A stretch of DNA of 35,614 nucleotides from Prevotellaceae bacterium UBA4359. Its GTDB lineage: Bacteria > Bacteroidota > Bacteroidia > Bacteroidales > Bacteroidaceae. Positions 15,158 through 23,229 of this stretch are shown in pieces. The notes beneath the pieces were generated by a model, which saw only the letters and a program-made list of their open reading frames with translations, had not been told where the DNA came from and searched no databases. Position 1 is the stretch's first letter. The number at the start of each line of letters is the position of its first letter. The stretch lies in NCBI GenBank assembly GCA_002393555.1, contig DGSP01000059.1, positions 1 through 35,614 on the forward strand, read 5' to 3'. A program made the position numbers and the translations under genes.

Positions 15158-16186
15158 TCACTTGACGGGGTCGAAGTCGTCCTCCAGTTCTTTTTTGTTG
15201 GAAGGTTCGTAGATGACCTTGTTGGCTCCGCTGGTGATGCGGACATACTCAGGGTGTTCCTTGGCAAAGTTATCGACGTAGCGGATGCGCTTCTCGTCGT
15301 AGAGTTCGCTCACGGCAATGAGGATGCCAGTCTCTTCCACATCGCCAAAGCCGTAGTTGATGGCGGTGCCGAACATCTTCATGGTGGGGGAGAGGCCCAT
15401 GTAGGCGTTGACGAGTGGGGGGATGTTGTAGCCGAGGGCGCGGACTTCGTGGTTCAGAATCTTGTAGTCTTCCCTGAAGGTGTCTTTGCAGAAGAGGTCC
15501 TCAAACTCCTTGGGGTCGTTCTCCAGTTCGAGTGGCTTGGTGGGGATGACGAGTCCGTCCTTGTCGCCGAAGTGCTTGCGGAGGAAATAGAGAATCATGT
15601 CGCGTCCCTTGCGGTTGTAACTCGGATACATGGTCATCTTGCCGAAGAAATAGCGGCATCCGGGCATGATGACGGCCAAGGCCCCAAGGCCGTCCCACAG
15701 GTTGTCGAGGGCAAAAATGGACTTGTTGTCGGAGCGGGTAGATTGGTACTCCAGGCTGACGAAAGAACGCCCCAGTTCGATGGTGTAGGGAAGGTATTCC
15801 TGGATGAACTTGTCGGAGAAATGGAACATGTGGCTGGTGGCCAGGATGGGCTGCCCTTTGGCATCGAACTGGATGTCGGGGCCGAGGATGTAGCGGTAGC
15901 CGCCAATAATCTCTTCCGATTCGGGATTCCAGACGATGAGTTGCTTGTAGGGATTCTCCATCGTGTCGAACTTGTCGAGGTCGCATTCAAGCCCTGTGCC
16001 ACCTCCGGCTGCGCGGAAGACGATTTCGCGCAAACGGCCAATTTCCTTCACCACATTGGGAGAGTCCTGCCATGTGACCACATACACCTCGTTGTTGCTC
16101 CTGCTGGTCATTCGCAAGCGCTTTTCATCGGTTAATTCTGCTTTCAGCACCTCTTTGGGAATCGGTGCTATGATTTCTGCTTCCAT
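15158..16186 (-). CDS. glsB: GNAT N-acyltransferase of glycine lipid synthesis
   Basis: This 342-residue protein belongs to the hemolysin/OlsB-like GNAT group. It has the RLREIVFRAAGGGTG segment near residue 52, LIVWNPESEEIIGGYRYILG near 82, YTIELGRSFVSLEYQ near 133 and LWDGLGALAVIMP near 162. It sits 8 bases downstream of a PlsC-like acyltransferase gene. In Bacteroides thetaiotaomicron the same pair, GlsB and GlsA, makes N-acyl-3-acyloxyacyl glycine lipids: GlsB adds the 3-hydroxy fatty acid to glycine and GlsA adds the second acyl chain. The assignment rests on family and gene order; ornithine as an alternative amino acid cannot be excluded. Confidence 0.85.
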   Translation of the reverse strand: MEAEIIAPIPKEVLKAELTDEKRLRMTSRSNNEVYVVTWQDSPNVVKEIGRLREIVFRAAGGGTGLECDLDKFDTMENPYKQLIVWNPESEEIIGGYRYILGPDIQFDAKGQPILATSHMFHFSDKFIQEYLPYTIELGRSFVSLEYQSTRSDNKSIFALDNLWDGLGALAVIMPGCRYFFGKMTMYPSYNRKGRDMILYFLRKHFGDKDGLVIPTKPLELENDPKEFEDLFCKDTFREDYKILNHEVRALGYNIPPLVNAYMGLSPTMKMFGTAINYGFGDVEETGILIAVSELYDEKRIRYVDNFAKEHPEYVRITSGANKVIYEPSNKKELEDDFDPVK

Positions 16187-16194
16187 ATCTTGTT

Positions 16195-17067
16195 TTATTC
16201 TTTGTCAAGTTGATAAACCTTCTCCTTCACCCACTGTGCCCACTCTGCCGGAGTCTTGGACTTGTCGAAGGTTTGCCAAGGAATCGGTTCGCCGAAGGTG
16301 ACGGTGAAGGTCTTTCCTTGGTTCTTGTACATTTCATCGGCCAGATAGAGCATGGCCACATTGAACTTGATGTGCAGACGCTTACACCAACGGGCGATGT
16401 TGTAGAAGCGGTCGGAGTTATGACCCGAGAAGTGGACGGGAATCACATCGCGCTGGTACTGCACCGACTTGGTGATGAAGGTCTTTTTCCACTCGATGTC
16501 GCGGATGACATCGTCTTCGCCCTTGCGCGAGCAGAGTCCGGCCGGGAACATGACCACATTCTTCTGAGACTGAAAGGCCGTTTCCACCATCTTGGGGAAG
16601 TTGCGGCTGTTTCGTCCCGTTTTGTTGATGGGTACACAGAGTGGGGCCAAACCCTTGAAACTCATCAGGATGTCATTGACCAGATAGACCATCTGGCTGT
16701 CGTATTTGTGGCAGATGATAGACCCCAAGGCGATGCCGTCTTGTCCGCCCAGCGGATGGTTGCTCACGATAGTGAAGTAGCGTCCGCCCTCATTGCTTGG
16801 CAAGGCATCCAGACCCTCGCGAATCTCGCCGCCGATGTTAGTCTGAACCTTGAGTTGGCAGTTCAGGTATTTGAGGCATCCGTCCAGCCATTCCACACCG
16901 ACCTGTCCTTTCCCTTCACCACACAGGTGCACATTCATCCAATCCTGATGGATGATACCCTTCAGCCACGAAACCAGAAATTTAGGAACAAACTTCGATT
17001 TCTCGCCGAGTTTCTCCTTCAGGACTTTATCCACATCCACTCTAAATTCTTCGCCTTCTGTCGCCAT
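16195..17067 (-). CDS. glsA: PlsC-like O-acyltransferase of glycine lipid synthesis
   Basis: The frame is open from 17187, but the ATG at 17067 gives a normal 290-residue start (MATEGEEFRVDVDKVLKEKL); the longer form would cover an AT-rich promoter-like region. The lysophospholipid-acyltransferase motif is NHPLGGQDG at residues 103-111, with one residue more between His and Asp than the textbook HX4D. VVMFPAGLCSRKGE near residue 175 is the second family block (FPEGxRS type). It precedes glsB by 8 bases, and the two genes end at a shared terminator. Its product should add an acyl chain to the hydroxyl of N-acylglycine at the inner membrane. Confidence 0.85.
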   Translation of the reverse strand: MATEGEEFRVDVDKVLKEKLGEKSKFVPKFLVSWLKGIIHQDWMNVHLCGEGKGQVGVEWLDGCLKYLNCQLKVQTNIGGEIREGLDALPSNEGGRYFTIVSNHPLGGQDGIALGSIICHKYDSQMVYLVNDILMSFKGLAPLCVPINKTGRNSRNFPKMVETAFQSQKNVVMFPAGLCSRKGEDDVIRDIEWKKTFITKSVQYQRDVIPVHFSGHNSDRFYNIARWCKRLHIKFNVAMLYLADEMYKNQGKTFTVTFGEPIPWQTFDKSKTPAEWAQWVKEKVYQLDKE

Positions 17068-17157
17068 AATTTTGAAATGTGGTGCAAAATTATTAAATCT
17101 TTTTCTTTTTTTTAGCAAAAAACATGAACTTTTAATGAAAAGCGTGAAAAAAAGTCG

Positions 17158-17165
17158 TAACTTTG
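17158..17165 (+). promoter_or_regulatory. Candidate -7 box for the polysaccharide export operon
   Basis: TAACTTTG fits the -7 consensus, 66 bases before the ATG at 17232. The -33 position is poor (only ATG-like at 20 bases), so activation by a regulator is possible. Confidence 0.5.
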
Positions 17166-17231
17166 CAGCCATAACGTGAGGTTGCACCCTTCTATTGGAC
17201 GAAAAGGTGCACCTAAAAACTTTTTGGGAAA

Positions 17232-18032
17232 ATGAAAAAAATTTTGTTTTTGCTCACCATCGGCGTTCTCATGCTGAGTTCATGTAGTTCTATTAAAGAC
17301 TTCAACTATTTTCAAGACACCGCATCAGGTGATGTCAATCGTGTGACTGATGCACTCAAGACTGTCAAAATCAAGCCACACGACAAGATTTCCATCATTG
17401 TGACCTGCCGCGACCCGCAACTCTCGGCCATGTTCAATCTGGTATCGACCACCAACCGTGTGGGCCAGACGTACAGCCAGAGCACAGGTTATGGCTACGT
17501 GTCCTACTACACCGTTGATCCCAGCGGCGAGGTGGATTTCCCCGTGTTGGGCAAGATTCACGTGGCAGGACTCAGCCGCTCTGAGATTTCAGAGAAGGTG
17601 AAACAGCGCCTCGTGTCTTCTGAGCAGGGTGTGAAGGACGCTACCGTGACTGTAGAGTATGCCGACCTGCATGTGGGTGTGTTGGGCGAAGTGAGAAACG
17701 CTGGCATCGTTCCTATCGACCGCGACCGTTTCACCATTCTCGATGCTCTGGAGCGCGCTGGCGACCTGACACAATATGGTAACAGAAAGAACGTGAAGGT
17801 GTTCCGCAAGAACGGGGAAAACATCGAGACCTACGAAGTAGATATGACCAAGTTCAAGGACTTGTGTGCATCGCCCGTCTTCGTGATGCAGCAGGATGAC
17901 ATCATCTACGTAGAACCCAACAAGGTGAAGGCGCGTACAAGTACCGCCACAGGCAACACGCTCCTCACCCCTTCGTTCTGGATGTCAGTCCTTTCAGTCG
18001 GCATCTCCATCGCCGTCCTGCTGAAAAAGTAA
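17232..18032 (+). CDS. Polysaccharide export lipoprotein (Wza-like)
   Basis: This 266-residue protein has a lipoprotein signal (MKKILFLLTIGVLMLSSC, lipidated Cys18). A polysaccharide-export (Poly_export) domain spans about residues 40-140 (IKPHDKISIIVTCRDPQLS, DPSGEVDFPVLGKIHVAG). An SLBB domain follows at about 145-225 (HVGVLGEVRNAGIVPIDRDR, RAGDLTQYGNRKNVKVFRKN), and a C-terminal hydrophobic helix (FWMSVLSVGISIAVLL) spans the outer membrane. It is the outer-membrane channel of a Wzx/Wzy-type capsule or exopolysaccharide exporter. It leads a cassette with a tyrosine autokinase and a PHP phosphatase. No glycosyltransferase genes follow in this window. Confidence 0.93.
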   Translation: MKKILFLLTIGVLMLSSCSSIKDFNYFQDTASGDVNRVTDALKTVKIKPHDKISIIVTCRDPQLSAMFNLVSTTNRVGQTYSQSTGYGYVSYYTVDPSGEVDFPVLGKIHVAGLSRSEISEKVKQRLVSSEQGVKDATVTVEYADLHVGVLGEVRNAGIVPIDRDRFTILDALERAGDLTQYGNRKNVKVFRKNGENIETYEVDMTKFKDLCASPVFVMQQDDIIYVEPNKVKARTSTATGNTLLTPSFWMSVLSVGISIAVLLKK

Positions 18033-18107
18033 CATTCGTCGTTTCACTCTACAGATATACATTATTAATAATATAAGCAAAAAACGCTTTTACCATCTCA
18101 ACGAATC

Positions 18108-20582
18108 ATGGCAGAAGAAAACGTAAAAAAGGCAGAAGTCATTGCTGAAGAGAAGGAAAGCGACGGTCTTAGCATCGTTGACATCTTCTTTCTCTGCTTG
18201 AACAAGTGGTACTGGATTGTTGCCTCGGTCATCATCTGTTTAATCATTGCCGTCTTGTACATCAAGACCACTCCCCCTCTTTACACCCGTAGTGCTGCGG
18301 TACTTATCAAAGAGGACACACACAAAAGTGGAGGTGCTGTGGTAGAACTCTCCGAACTGGGTGGCTTGGGTCTCCAGTCCAATGTCTATAACGAAATTCT
18401 CACGTTGAAATCACCCGCCGTCATCAGTGGCGTGGTGAAGAATCTGGGCATGGACACCGACTACTACGTGGAAGGTTTCTTCTACGACAAACTCCTCTAT
18501 GGAACCACCCTCCCCTTCATCGTCGATTTCATCGACATGGACAACACATCCTTGGGAGGTGTCCTTGCTGTCAAAGACAAGAACTTCACCCTTCAGTTGG
18601 ACTACTTGAATGGTTATGAGAGTGATGAAGTCATCAAAGGTCAGTTGAACGACACCATCAGCCTTGCCTTTGGCGGCACTATGGTGGTGAGCAACAACCC
18701 CAACTATCTTTCCGATCCCGATGCCCAACCCATCGACCATCTTGACATTGTGAAGTACCGCAGCAGTACTGCTGTGGAAAACTGTCTCGCCGGTATGGAG
18801 GCAGATTTGGCCGATAAAAACGCCGATGTAATCGACCTCTCCTACACCGACGTGAGCATCGAACGTGCCACCGACGTGGTGAATGAAATCATCAAGGTGT
18901 ATAACCAAAACTGGTTGGAAGAGAAGAACCAAATCACCGTCAGCACCTCGCAGTTCATCGACGAGCGTCTGGCCGTCATCGAGAAGGAACTGGGTTCGGT
19001 CGATAACTCCATCTCCTCCTACAAGAGTAGCAACCGCATCTCCGACGTGGCTCAGGCCGCCGGTGCCTACTTCGCCCGTTCGAACGAGACAAGCGACCAG
19101 TTGATGGACTTCAACAACCGCAAGACCATGGCAAGTTACATCCGTCAGCAGTTGACCAGCAACATTGCCAAGAACCAACTTCTGCCTGCCAACTCAGGCA
19201 TTGAGAACCCCAGCATCGAGAAGCAGATTTCCGAATACAACTCCAACCTCTTGCAGCGCAACAACTATGCCACCAACAGCAACGAGCAGAACCCCCTGGT
19301 GGTGGAACTGGACCAGCAGTTGGCCATGATGCGCAAGATGATTGTGGCATCGCTCGACAACTACATCTACACGCTCACCAGCCAAATCAACACCCTGCAG
19401 CGCAAGGAGGCCATCTCCAACTCGCAACTGACCACCAACCCGACACAGGCCAAGTACATCCTCTCTGTCGAGCGTCAGCAGAAGGTGAAGGAGTCGCTCT
19501 ACCTCTTCCTGCTGCAGAAGCGTGAGGAAAACGAAATCAGCCAGACCTTCACAGCCTACAACACCCGCATCATCAACTGGGCCGTAGGTTCTGACCGTCC
19601 TGTGGCTCCCTCCAAGAAAAAGATTCTTCTCATCGCCTTCGCCGTCGGCCTGGCACTCCCCATCGGCATCATCTACCTGTTAGAGTCGATGAACACCCGT
19701 GTGCGTGGCCGCAAGGACATCGAGAACCTCATCACCCCCTACGTGGGCGAAATTCCCTACGCCATGCACCGAAAGAAGCGTCGCTTCCAGACTCTCCTCA
19801 ACATCATCGACTGGTTCAAGCGGAAAGGGAAAAAGAAGAAGTCAGAGGAGGAGAAGCGCGAGATTGTGGTCAAGGACCATCGCCGCGACATCATCAACGA
19901 GGCTTTCCGTGTGGTTCGTACCAACCTCGAATTCATGCTTGGCAACAATGGCGACAAAGTGGTCATGACCTCGTCCTTCAACCCTGGTTCGGGTAAGACC
20001 TTCCTCGCCATGAACCTTGCCGTTAGTTACGCCATCAAGAACAAGCGGGTCATCGTGGTCGATCTCGACCTCCGCAAGGCATCGCTCAGCACCTATGTTG
20101 ACACTCCGAAGGAAGGTCTGGCCGGCTATCTCAATGGCGACATCAGCGACTTCCACAAGGTCATCGTGAGCGAGACCCTCCACCAGAACCTCGACGTGAT
20201 GCCCTGCGGAAAACTCCCGCCCAACCCCTCCGAGTTGCTCTACAGCCCACATCTGGCAGAGATGATTAAGCAGTTGCGCGAGGAGTACGACTTCGTCTTC
20301 CTCGACTGTCCACCAGTCGAAATGTTGGCCGACTCCAGCATCATCAACCGCTATGTCGATCTCACTCTCTTCATCGTTCGCGCCGGACTCTTGGAGCGCG
20401 GTATGTTGCCCAAGATTGACGAGATGTACAAGGATAAGAAGTACAAGAACATGGCTCTGATGCTGAACGGTACCGTCTATGAAGGCAACCGCTACGGCTA
20501 CCACAAGTATGGCTACTACAGCAAATACGGCTACGGCTATGGCTACGGTTACGGTTATGGCTACGGAAATTCCAAAGACTGA
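18108..20582 (+). CDS. Polysaccharide co-polymerase / tyrosine autokinase (Wzc-like)
   Basis: This 824-residue protein joins a Wzz-type chain-length domain to a BY-kinase. The first membrane helix is at about residues 34-55 (WYWIVASVIICLIIAVLYI). A long periplasmic coiled-coil region with a GNVR-like segment follows. The second helix is near 505-527 (ILLIAFAVGLALPIGIIYLL). The cytoplasmic kinase has Walker A near 625 (FNPGSGKTF), Walker A' near 650 (VIVVDLDLRKAS) and Walker B near 728 (FVFLDCPP). The last 30 residues are a tyrosine cluster of repeated Tyr-Gly, the autophosphorylation tail. Phosphorylation cycling with the phosphatase encoded downstream would control polymer length and export. 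Confidence 0.95.
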   Translation: MAEENVKKAEVIAEEKESDGLSIVDIFFLCLNKWYWIVASVIICLIIAVLYIKTTPPLYTRSAAVLIKEDTHKSGGAVVELSELGGLGLQSNVYNEILTLKSPAVISGVVKNLGMDTDYYVEGFFYDKLLYGTTLPFIVDFIDMDNTSLGGVLAVKDKNFTLQLDYLNGYESDEVIKGQLNDTISLAFGGTMVVSNNPNYLSDPDAQPIDHLDIVKYRSSTAVENCLAGMEADLADKNADVIDLSYTDVSIERATDVVNEIIKVYNQNWLEEKNQITVSTSQFIDERLAVIEKELGSVDNSISSYKSSNRISDVAQAAGAYFARSNETSDQLMDFNNRKTMASYIRQQLTSNIAKNQLLPANSGIENPSIEKQISEYNSNLLQRNNYATNSNEQNPLVVELDQQLAMMRKMIVASLDNYIYTLTSQINTLQRKEAISNSQLTTNPTQAKYILSVERQQKVKESLYLFLLQKREENEISQTFTAYNTRIINWAVGSDRPVAPSKKKILLIAFAVGLALPIGIIYLLESMNTRVRGRKDIENLITPYVGEIPYAMHRKKRRFQTLLNIIDWFKRKGKKKKSEEEKREIVVKDHRRDIINEAFRVVRTNLEFMLGNNGDKVVMTSSFNPGSGKTFLAMNLAVSYAIKNKRVIVVDLDLRKASLSTYVDTPKEGLAGYLNGDISDFHKVIVSETLHQNLDVMPCGKLPPNPSELLYSPHLAEMIKQLREEYDFVFLDCPPVEMLADSSIINRYVDLTLFIVRAGLLERGMLPKIDEMYKDKKYKNMALMLNGTVYEGNRYGYHKYGYYSKYGYGYGYGYGYGYGNSKD

Positions 20583-20693
20583 CCGCTAAGGTCGTCGGGA
20601 ACACCGGCTTGCAGTGGCCACTGCCACCCATAGATAGACAGAGTTTTTACACCGGGGTCTTACCCTCAGCAATGAACGACTAAAGAACATAAC

Positions 20694-21413
20694 ATGCTAT
20701 TCTTCAACACTAAAAAGAGACTCATCGACACAGGCATCCTCAAGGGAGCCACCGACTGGCACAGCCACATCCTTCCGGGTGTCGATGATGGCATCCAGAC
20801 GATGGAAGATTCCCTTGCCGTTCTTGCCTACTACGAGAAGATTGGCATCAACGATGTGTGGCTCACCCCACACATCATGGAGGATATGCCCAACACCCCC
20901 GAGGAACTGCGTGCCCGTTTCCAGGAACTGACCGAAGCCTACCAGGGCACTGTCAGGCTCCATCTGGCAGCGGAGAACATGATAGACAACCTCTTCAACG
21001 AGCGACTGGCCGCCAACGACCTGTTGCCCATCGGGCCGAAAGGCGACCACCTGCTGGTCGAGACCTCCTACTTCCAGCCCCCCATCGACCTGTATGGCAC
21101 CCTCAAGCGTGTGCAAGAGATAGGCTATCAGCCCATTCTTGCCCACCCCGAGCGATACCGCTACATGGACGACTCGGACTATGACTACCTCGTGGCCAAG
21201 GGGGTGAAACTGCAACTCAACATCATCTCGCTGGCCGGAGGCTACGGAAAGCCTGCTCAGGACAAGGCGCTGATGCTTCTCTCCAAGGGCTACTACAAAT
21301 TCTTTGGGTCGGACCTCCATCGCCTTGCCCACTTCGACGAGGCCATCAACGCCAAGGCGCTGAAGAAGGAGACAGCCGAGCAACTCCCCGGCATACAGAA
21401 CATCATCGTGTGA
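20694..21413 (+). CDS. PHP-family tyrosine phosphatase (CpsB/YwqE-like)
   Basis: This 239-residue protein is a metal-dependent PHP phosphatase. It has His23 and His25 (DWHSHILPGVDDG), LTPHIMED near residue 57, ILAHPERY near 151 and FFGSDLHRL near 202, the set of metal ligands seen in CpsB and YwqE. It should remove phosphate from the tyrosine tail of the Wzc-like kinase encoded just upstream. The 111-base gap between the two genes contains a 14-base palindrome (GCAGTGGCCACTGC, 20611-20624) but no evident terminator. It ends the export cassette, followed by a strong terminator at 21468-21511. Confidence 0.93.
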   Translation: MLFFNTKKRLIDTGILKGATDWHSHILPGVDDGIQTMEDSLAVLAYYEKIGINDVWLTPHIMEDMPNTPEELRARFQELTEAYQGTVRLHLAAENMIDNLFNERLAANDLLPIGPKGDHLLVETSYFQPPIDLYGTLKRVQEIGYQPILAHPERYRYMDDSDYDYLVAKGVKLQLNIISLAGGYGKPAQDKALMLLSKGYYKFFGSDLHRLAHFDEAINAKALKKETAEQLPGIQNIIV

Positions 21414-21467
21414 GGATTCCCTCCACAAGACATAGACAGGCAGGCTCTGCCCTTGCCACAAAAGACC

Positions 21468-21511
21468 AAACGGCGGCTGTGTTCACCCACGAACACAGCC
21501 GCCGTTTTTTT
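21468..21511 (+). terminator. Strong terminator of the export cassette
   Basis: A 17-bp perfect stem (AAACGGCGGCTGTGTTC, 21468-21484, with 21491-21507) has a 6-base loop and is followed by a run of T. Confidence 0.95.
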
Positions 21512-21532
21512 GTCCCTTCCGTAGCCCCAAAA

Positions 21533-21600
21533 CAGGTGTGAGTCACACCTATACCACAGGTGTGAGTCACACCCCTACCATAGGTGTGAGTCACACCTAT
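21533..21600. repeat. Three GTGTGAGTCACAC palindromes, 24-bp period
   Basis: Units start at 21533, 21557 and 21581, exactly 24 bases apart. Each contains the palindrome GTGTGAGTCACAC flanked by AGG and CCT/CCC, with spacers TATACCA, CCTACCA and TAT. The array lies between the terminator of the previous operon and the -7 box of argB, ending about 40 bases before that box, where operators often lie. Confidence 0.92.
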
Positions 21601-21640
21601 TTTGAGGCAGTGAAAGCAACGTTTTTTGACGAAAATTGTT

Positions 21641-21648
21641 TAACTTTG
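21641..21648 (+). promoter_or_regulatory. -7 box of argB
   Basis: TAACTTTG lies 43 bases before the argB ATG. No good -33 element is found at 19-20 bases upstream, which would suit a promoter that depends on a regulator bound at the palindromes just upstream. Confidence 0.5.
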
Positions 21649-21691
21649 CAGTCGCATAGCAAAACAACCTTTTAGACATCTCAAGGACAAC

Positions 21692-22486
21692 ATGAAACTG
21701 ACAGTAGTAAAGGTGGGAGGCAAGATAGTGGAGGACGAGACGAGCCTCCAGCAACTCCTCCGCGACTTCTCCGCCATCGAGGGTGCCAAGGTGCTGGTGC
21801 ATGGGGGCGGACGCTCCGCCACGAAGGTGGCCGCCCAACTGGGCATCGAGAGCACCATGATAGGCGGCCGACGTGTGACCGATGCCGACATGCTGCGCGT
21901 GGTCACGATGGTGTATGGCGGTCTGGTGAACAAGAACATCGTGGCCCGCCTGCAAGCCTGCGGCATCAATGCGCTGGGCCTGACGGGGGCCGACATGAAC
22001 GTGATGCAGTCGCACCGCCGCCCGCCCAAACGGGTGACGCTGGACGACGGCACCGAACAGACGGTCGATTTCGGCTTCGTGGGCGATGTGGACCAATGCG
22101 ACGGCCAGATGCTCGCCACCCTCATCGGCCAAGGCATCGTGCCCGTCATGGCACCGCTCACCCACGACCATGAGGGCAACCTGCTCAACACCAATGCCGA
22201 CACCATTGCCGGCGAGACGGCCAAGGCACTGGCTCCCTTCTTCGACGTGACCCTCATCTACAGTTTCGAGCATGCCGGCGTGTTGACCGACCCCGACGAC
22301 GAGGCGTCCGTCATTCCCCACATCACAGCCGATAGTTTTGAGCAACTCAAGGCCGACGGCACCGTGAGTGGCGGCATGATTCCGAAGATTGAGAATGCCC
22401 TTCAGGCCCTCCGTGCAGGCGTGAAACAGGTGATTATCACCAAGGCCGATGCCATCGACGGCACCCAAGGAACAGTCATCAGTTAG
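21692..22486 (+). CDS. argB: Acetylglutamate kinase
   Basis: This 264-residue protein has the amino-acid kinase fold. It begins MKLTVVKVGGKIVED (phosphate-binding KxGGK at residues 7-11) and has VHGGGRS at 36-42, the second glycine loop. Further on are VNKNIVARLQACGINALGLTG, LLNTNADTIAGETAKAL (substrate site) and VSGGMIPKIENALQAL near the C-terminus. It phosphorylates N-acetylglutamate in arginine synthesis; some Bacteroidetes enzymes use N-succinylglutamate instead, which the sequence alone does not settle for me. The stop codon (AGT TAG) is part of the first heptamer of the array that follows. Confidence 0.93.
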   Translation: MKLTVVKVGGKIVEDETSLQQLLRDFSAIEGAKVLVHGGGRSATKVAAQLGIESTMIGGRRVTDADMLRVVTMVYGGLVNKNIVARLQACGINALGLTGADMNVMQSHRRPPKRVTLDDGTEQTVDFGFVGDVDQCDGQMLATLIGQGIVPVMAPLTHDHEGNLLNTNADTIAGETAKALAPFFDVTLIYSFEHAGVLTDPDDEASVIPHITADSFEQLKADGTVSGGMIPKIENALQALRAGVKQVIITKADAIDGTQGTVIS

Positions 22487-22624
22487 GAGTTAGAAGTTGG
22501 GAGTTAGGAGTTAGGAGTTGCCATACGGTTTGTACCTAACTGAACTCCTAACTCCCAACTCCTAACTCCTAACTCCCAACTCCTAACTTCTAACTCCTAA
22601 CTCCTAACTTCTAACTCCTAACTA
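22481..22624. repeat. Inverted heptamer arrays between argB and sigma gene
   Basis: Six units of the AGTTAGG type (22481-22522) are followed by 19 bases, then twelve units of the reverse-complement type TAACTCC/CAACTCC/TAACTTC (22542-22624). Every unit is 7 bases long. The array begins inside the argB stop codon and ends 2 bases before the sigma-factor ATG, so it fills the whole intergenic space. Confidence 0.95.
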
Positions 22625-22626
22625 AA

Positions 22627-23136
22627 ATGGTGGATTTCCGGCACGACATACTACCGCTGAAGAACCTCATCTTCCGTACCGCGTTGCGCATCGTCCTGAA
22701 CAGGGAGGAGGCGGAGGACATCGTGCAGGACACACTCGTGAAACTGTGGGAACGGCGCAAGGAACTGGAGCAGGTGGCCAATCTGGAGGCGTTTGCGCTG
22801 ACCATGACCCGCCGTCTGGCCCTCGACCGCAAGGAGAAAATGGACAACCGCAGCGTGTCGCTCGACGAAGAGGCGCACGACCGCCCCGGCGAAGGCTTCG
22901 CCAACAGCGACCAACGGCTGATGAGGCAAGAAACCAGCGATTTCATCGGCCAAATCATCAACTCCCTGCCCGAGAAACAGCGCACCATCCTGCAACTGAG
23001 AGACATTGAAGGAAAAAACTACAAAGAGATAGCGGAAACGTTAAGCATCACAGAATCAGACGTAAAAGTAACCCTCTTCCGTGCCAGAAGTACCGTGAAA
23101 GAAAAAATTTTGCAAAAAAAATCACTTTTCTTGTAA
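22627..23136 (+). CDS. ECF-type RNA polymerase sigma factor
   Basis: This 169-residue protein has the two-domain layout of extracytoplasmic-function sigma factors. Region 2 is at about residues 10-70 (RTALRIVLNREEAEDIVQDTLVKLW), and region 4 at about 113-160 (LPEKQRTILQLRDIEGKNYK, then EIAETLSITESDVKVTLFRA). Start chosen: ATG at 22627, immediately after the heptamer array, so its leader consists only of repeats. The next gene encodes a protein with one membrane helix, likely its anti-sigma partner. Target genes cannot be named. Confidence 0.93.
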   Translation: MVDFRHDILPLKNLIFRTALRIVLNREEAEDIVQDTLVKLWERRKELEQVANLEAFALTMTRRLALDRKEKMDNRSVSLDEEAHDRPGEGFANSDQRLMRQETSDFIGQIINSLPEKQRTILQLRDIEGKNYKEIAETLSITESDVKVTLFRARSTVKEKILQKKSLFL

Positions 23137-23229
23137 CTTTTCTGGCCCTCATCCGTCATCTATAATAGAGAGGCCCCAAACGAGGCCACCTCGCCCCCAA
23201 AGAAATTGTCAATTATCAATTCTCTAACA

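Noticed and set aside
21533..21600. Possible CRISPR array at the GTGTGAGTCACAC repeats
   Set aside because: Three palindromes with 7-base or shorter spacers; no unique spacers.
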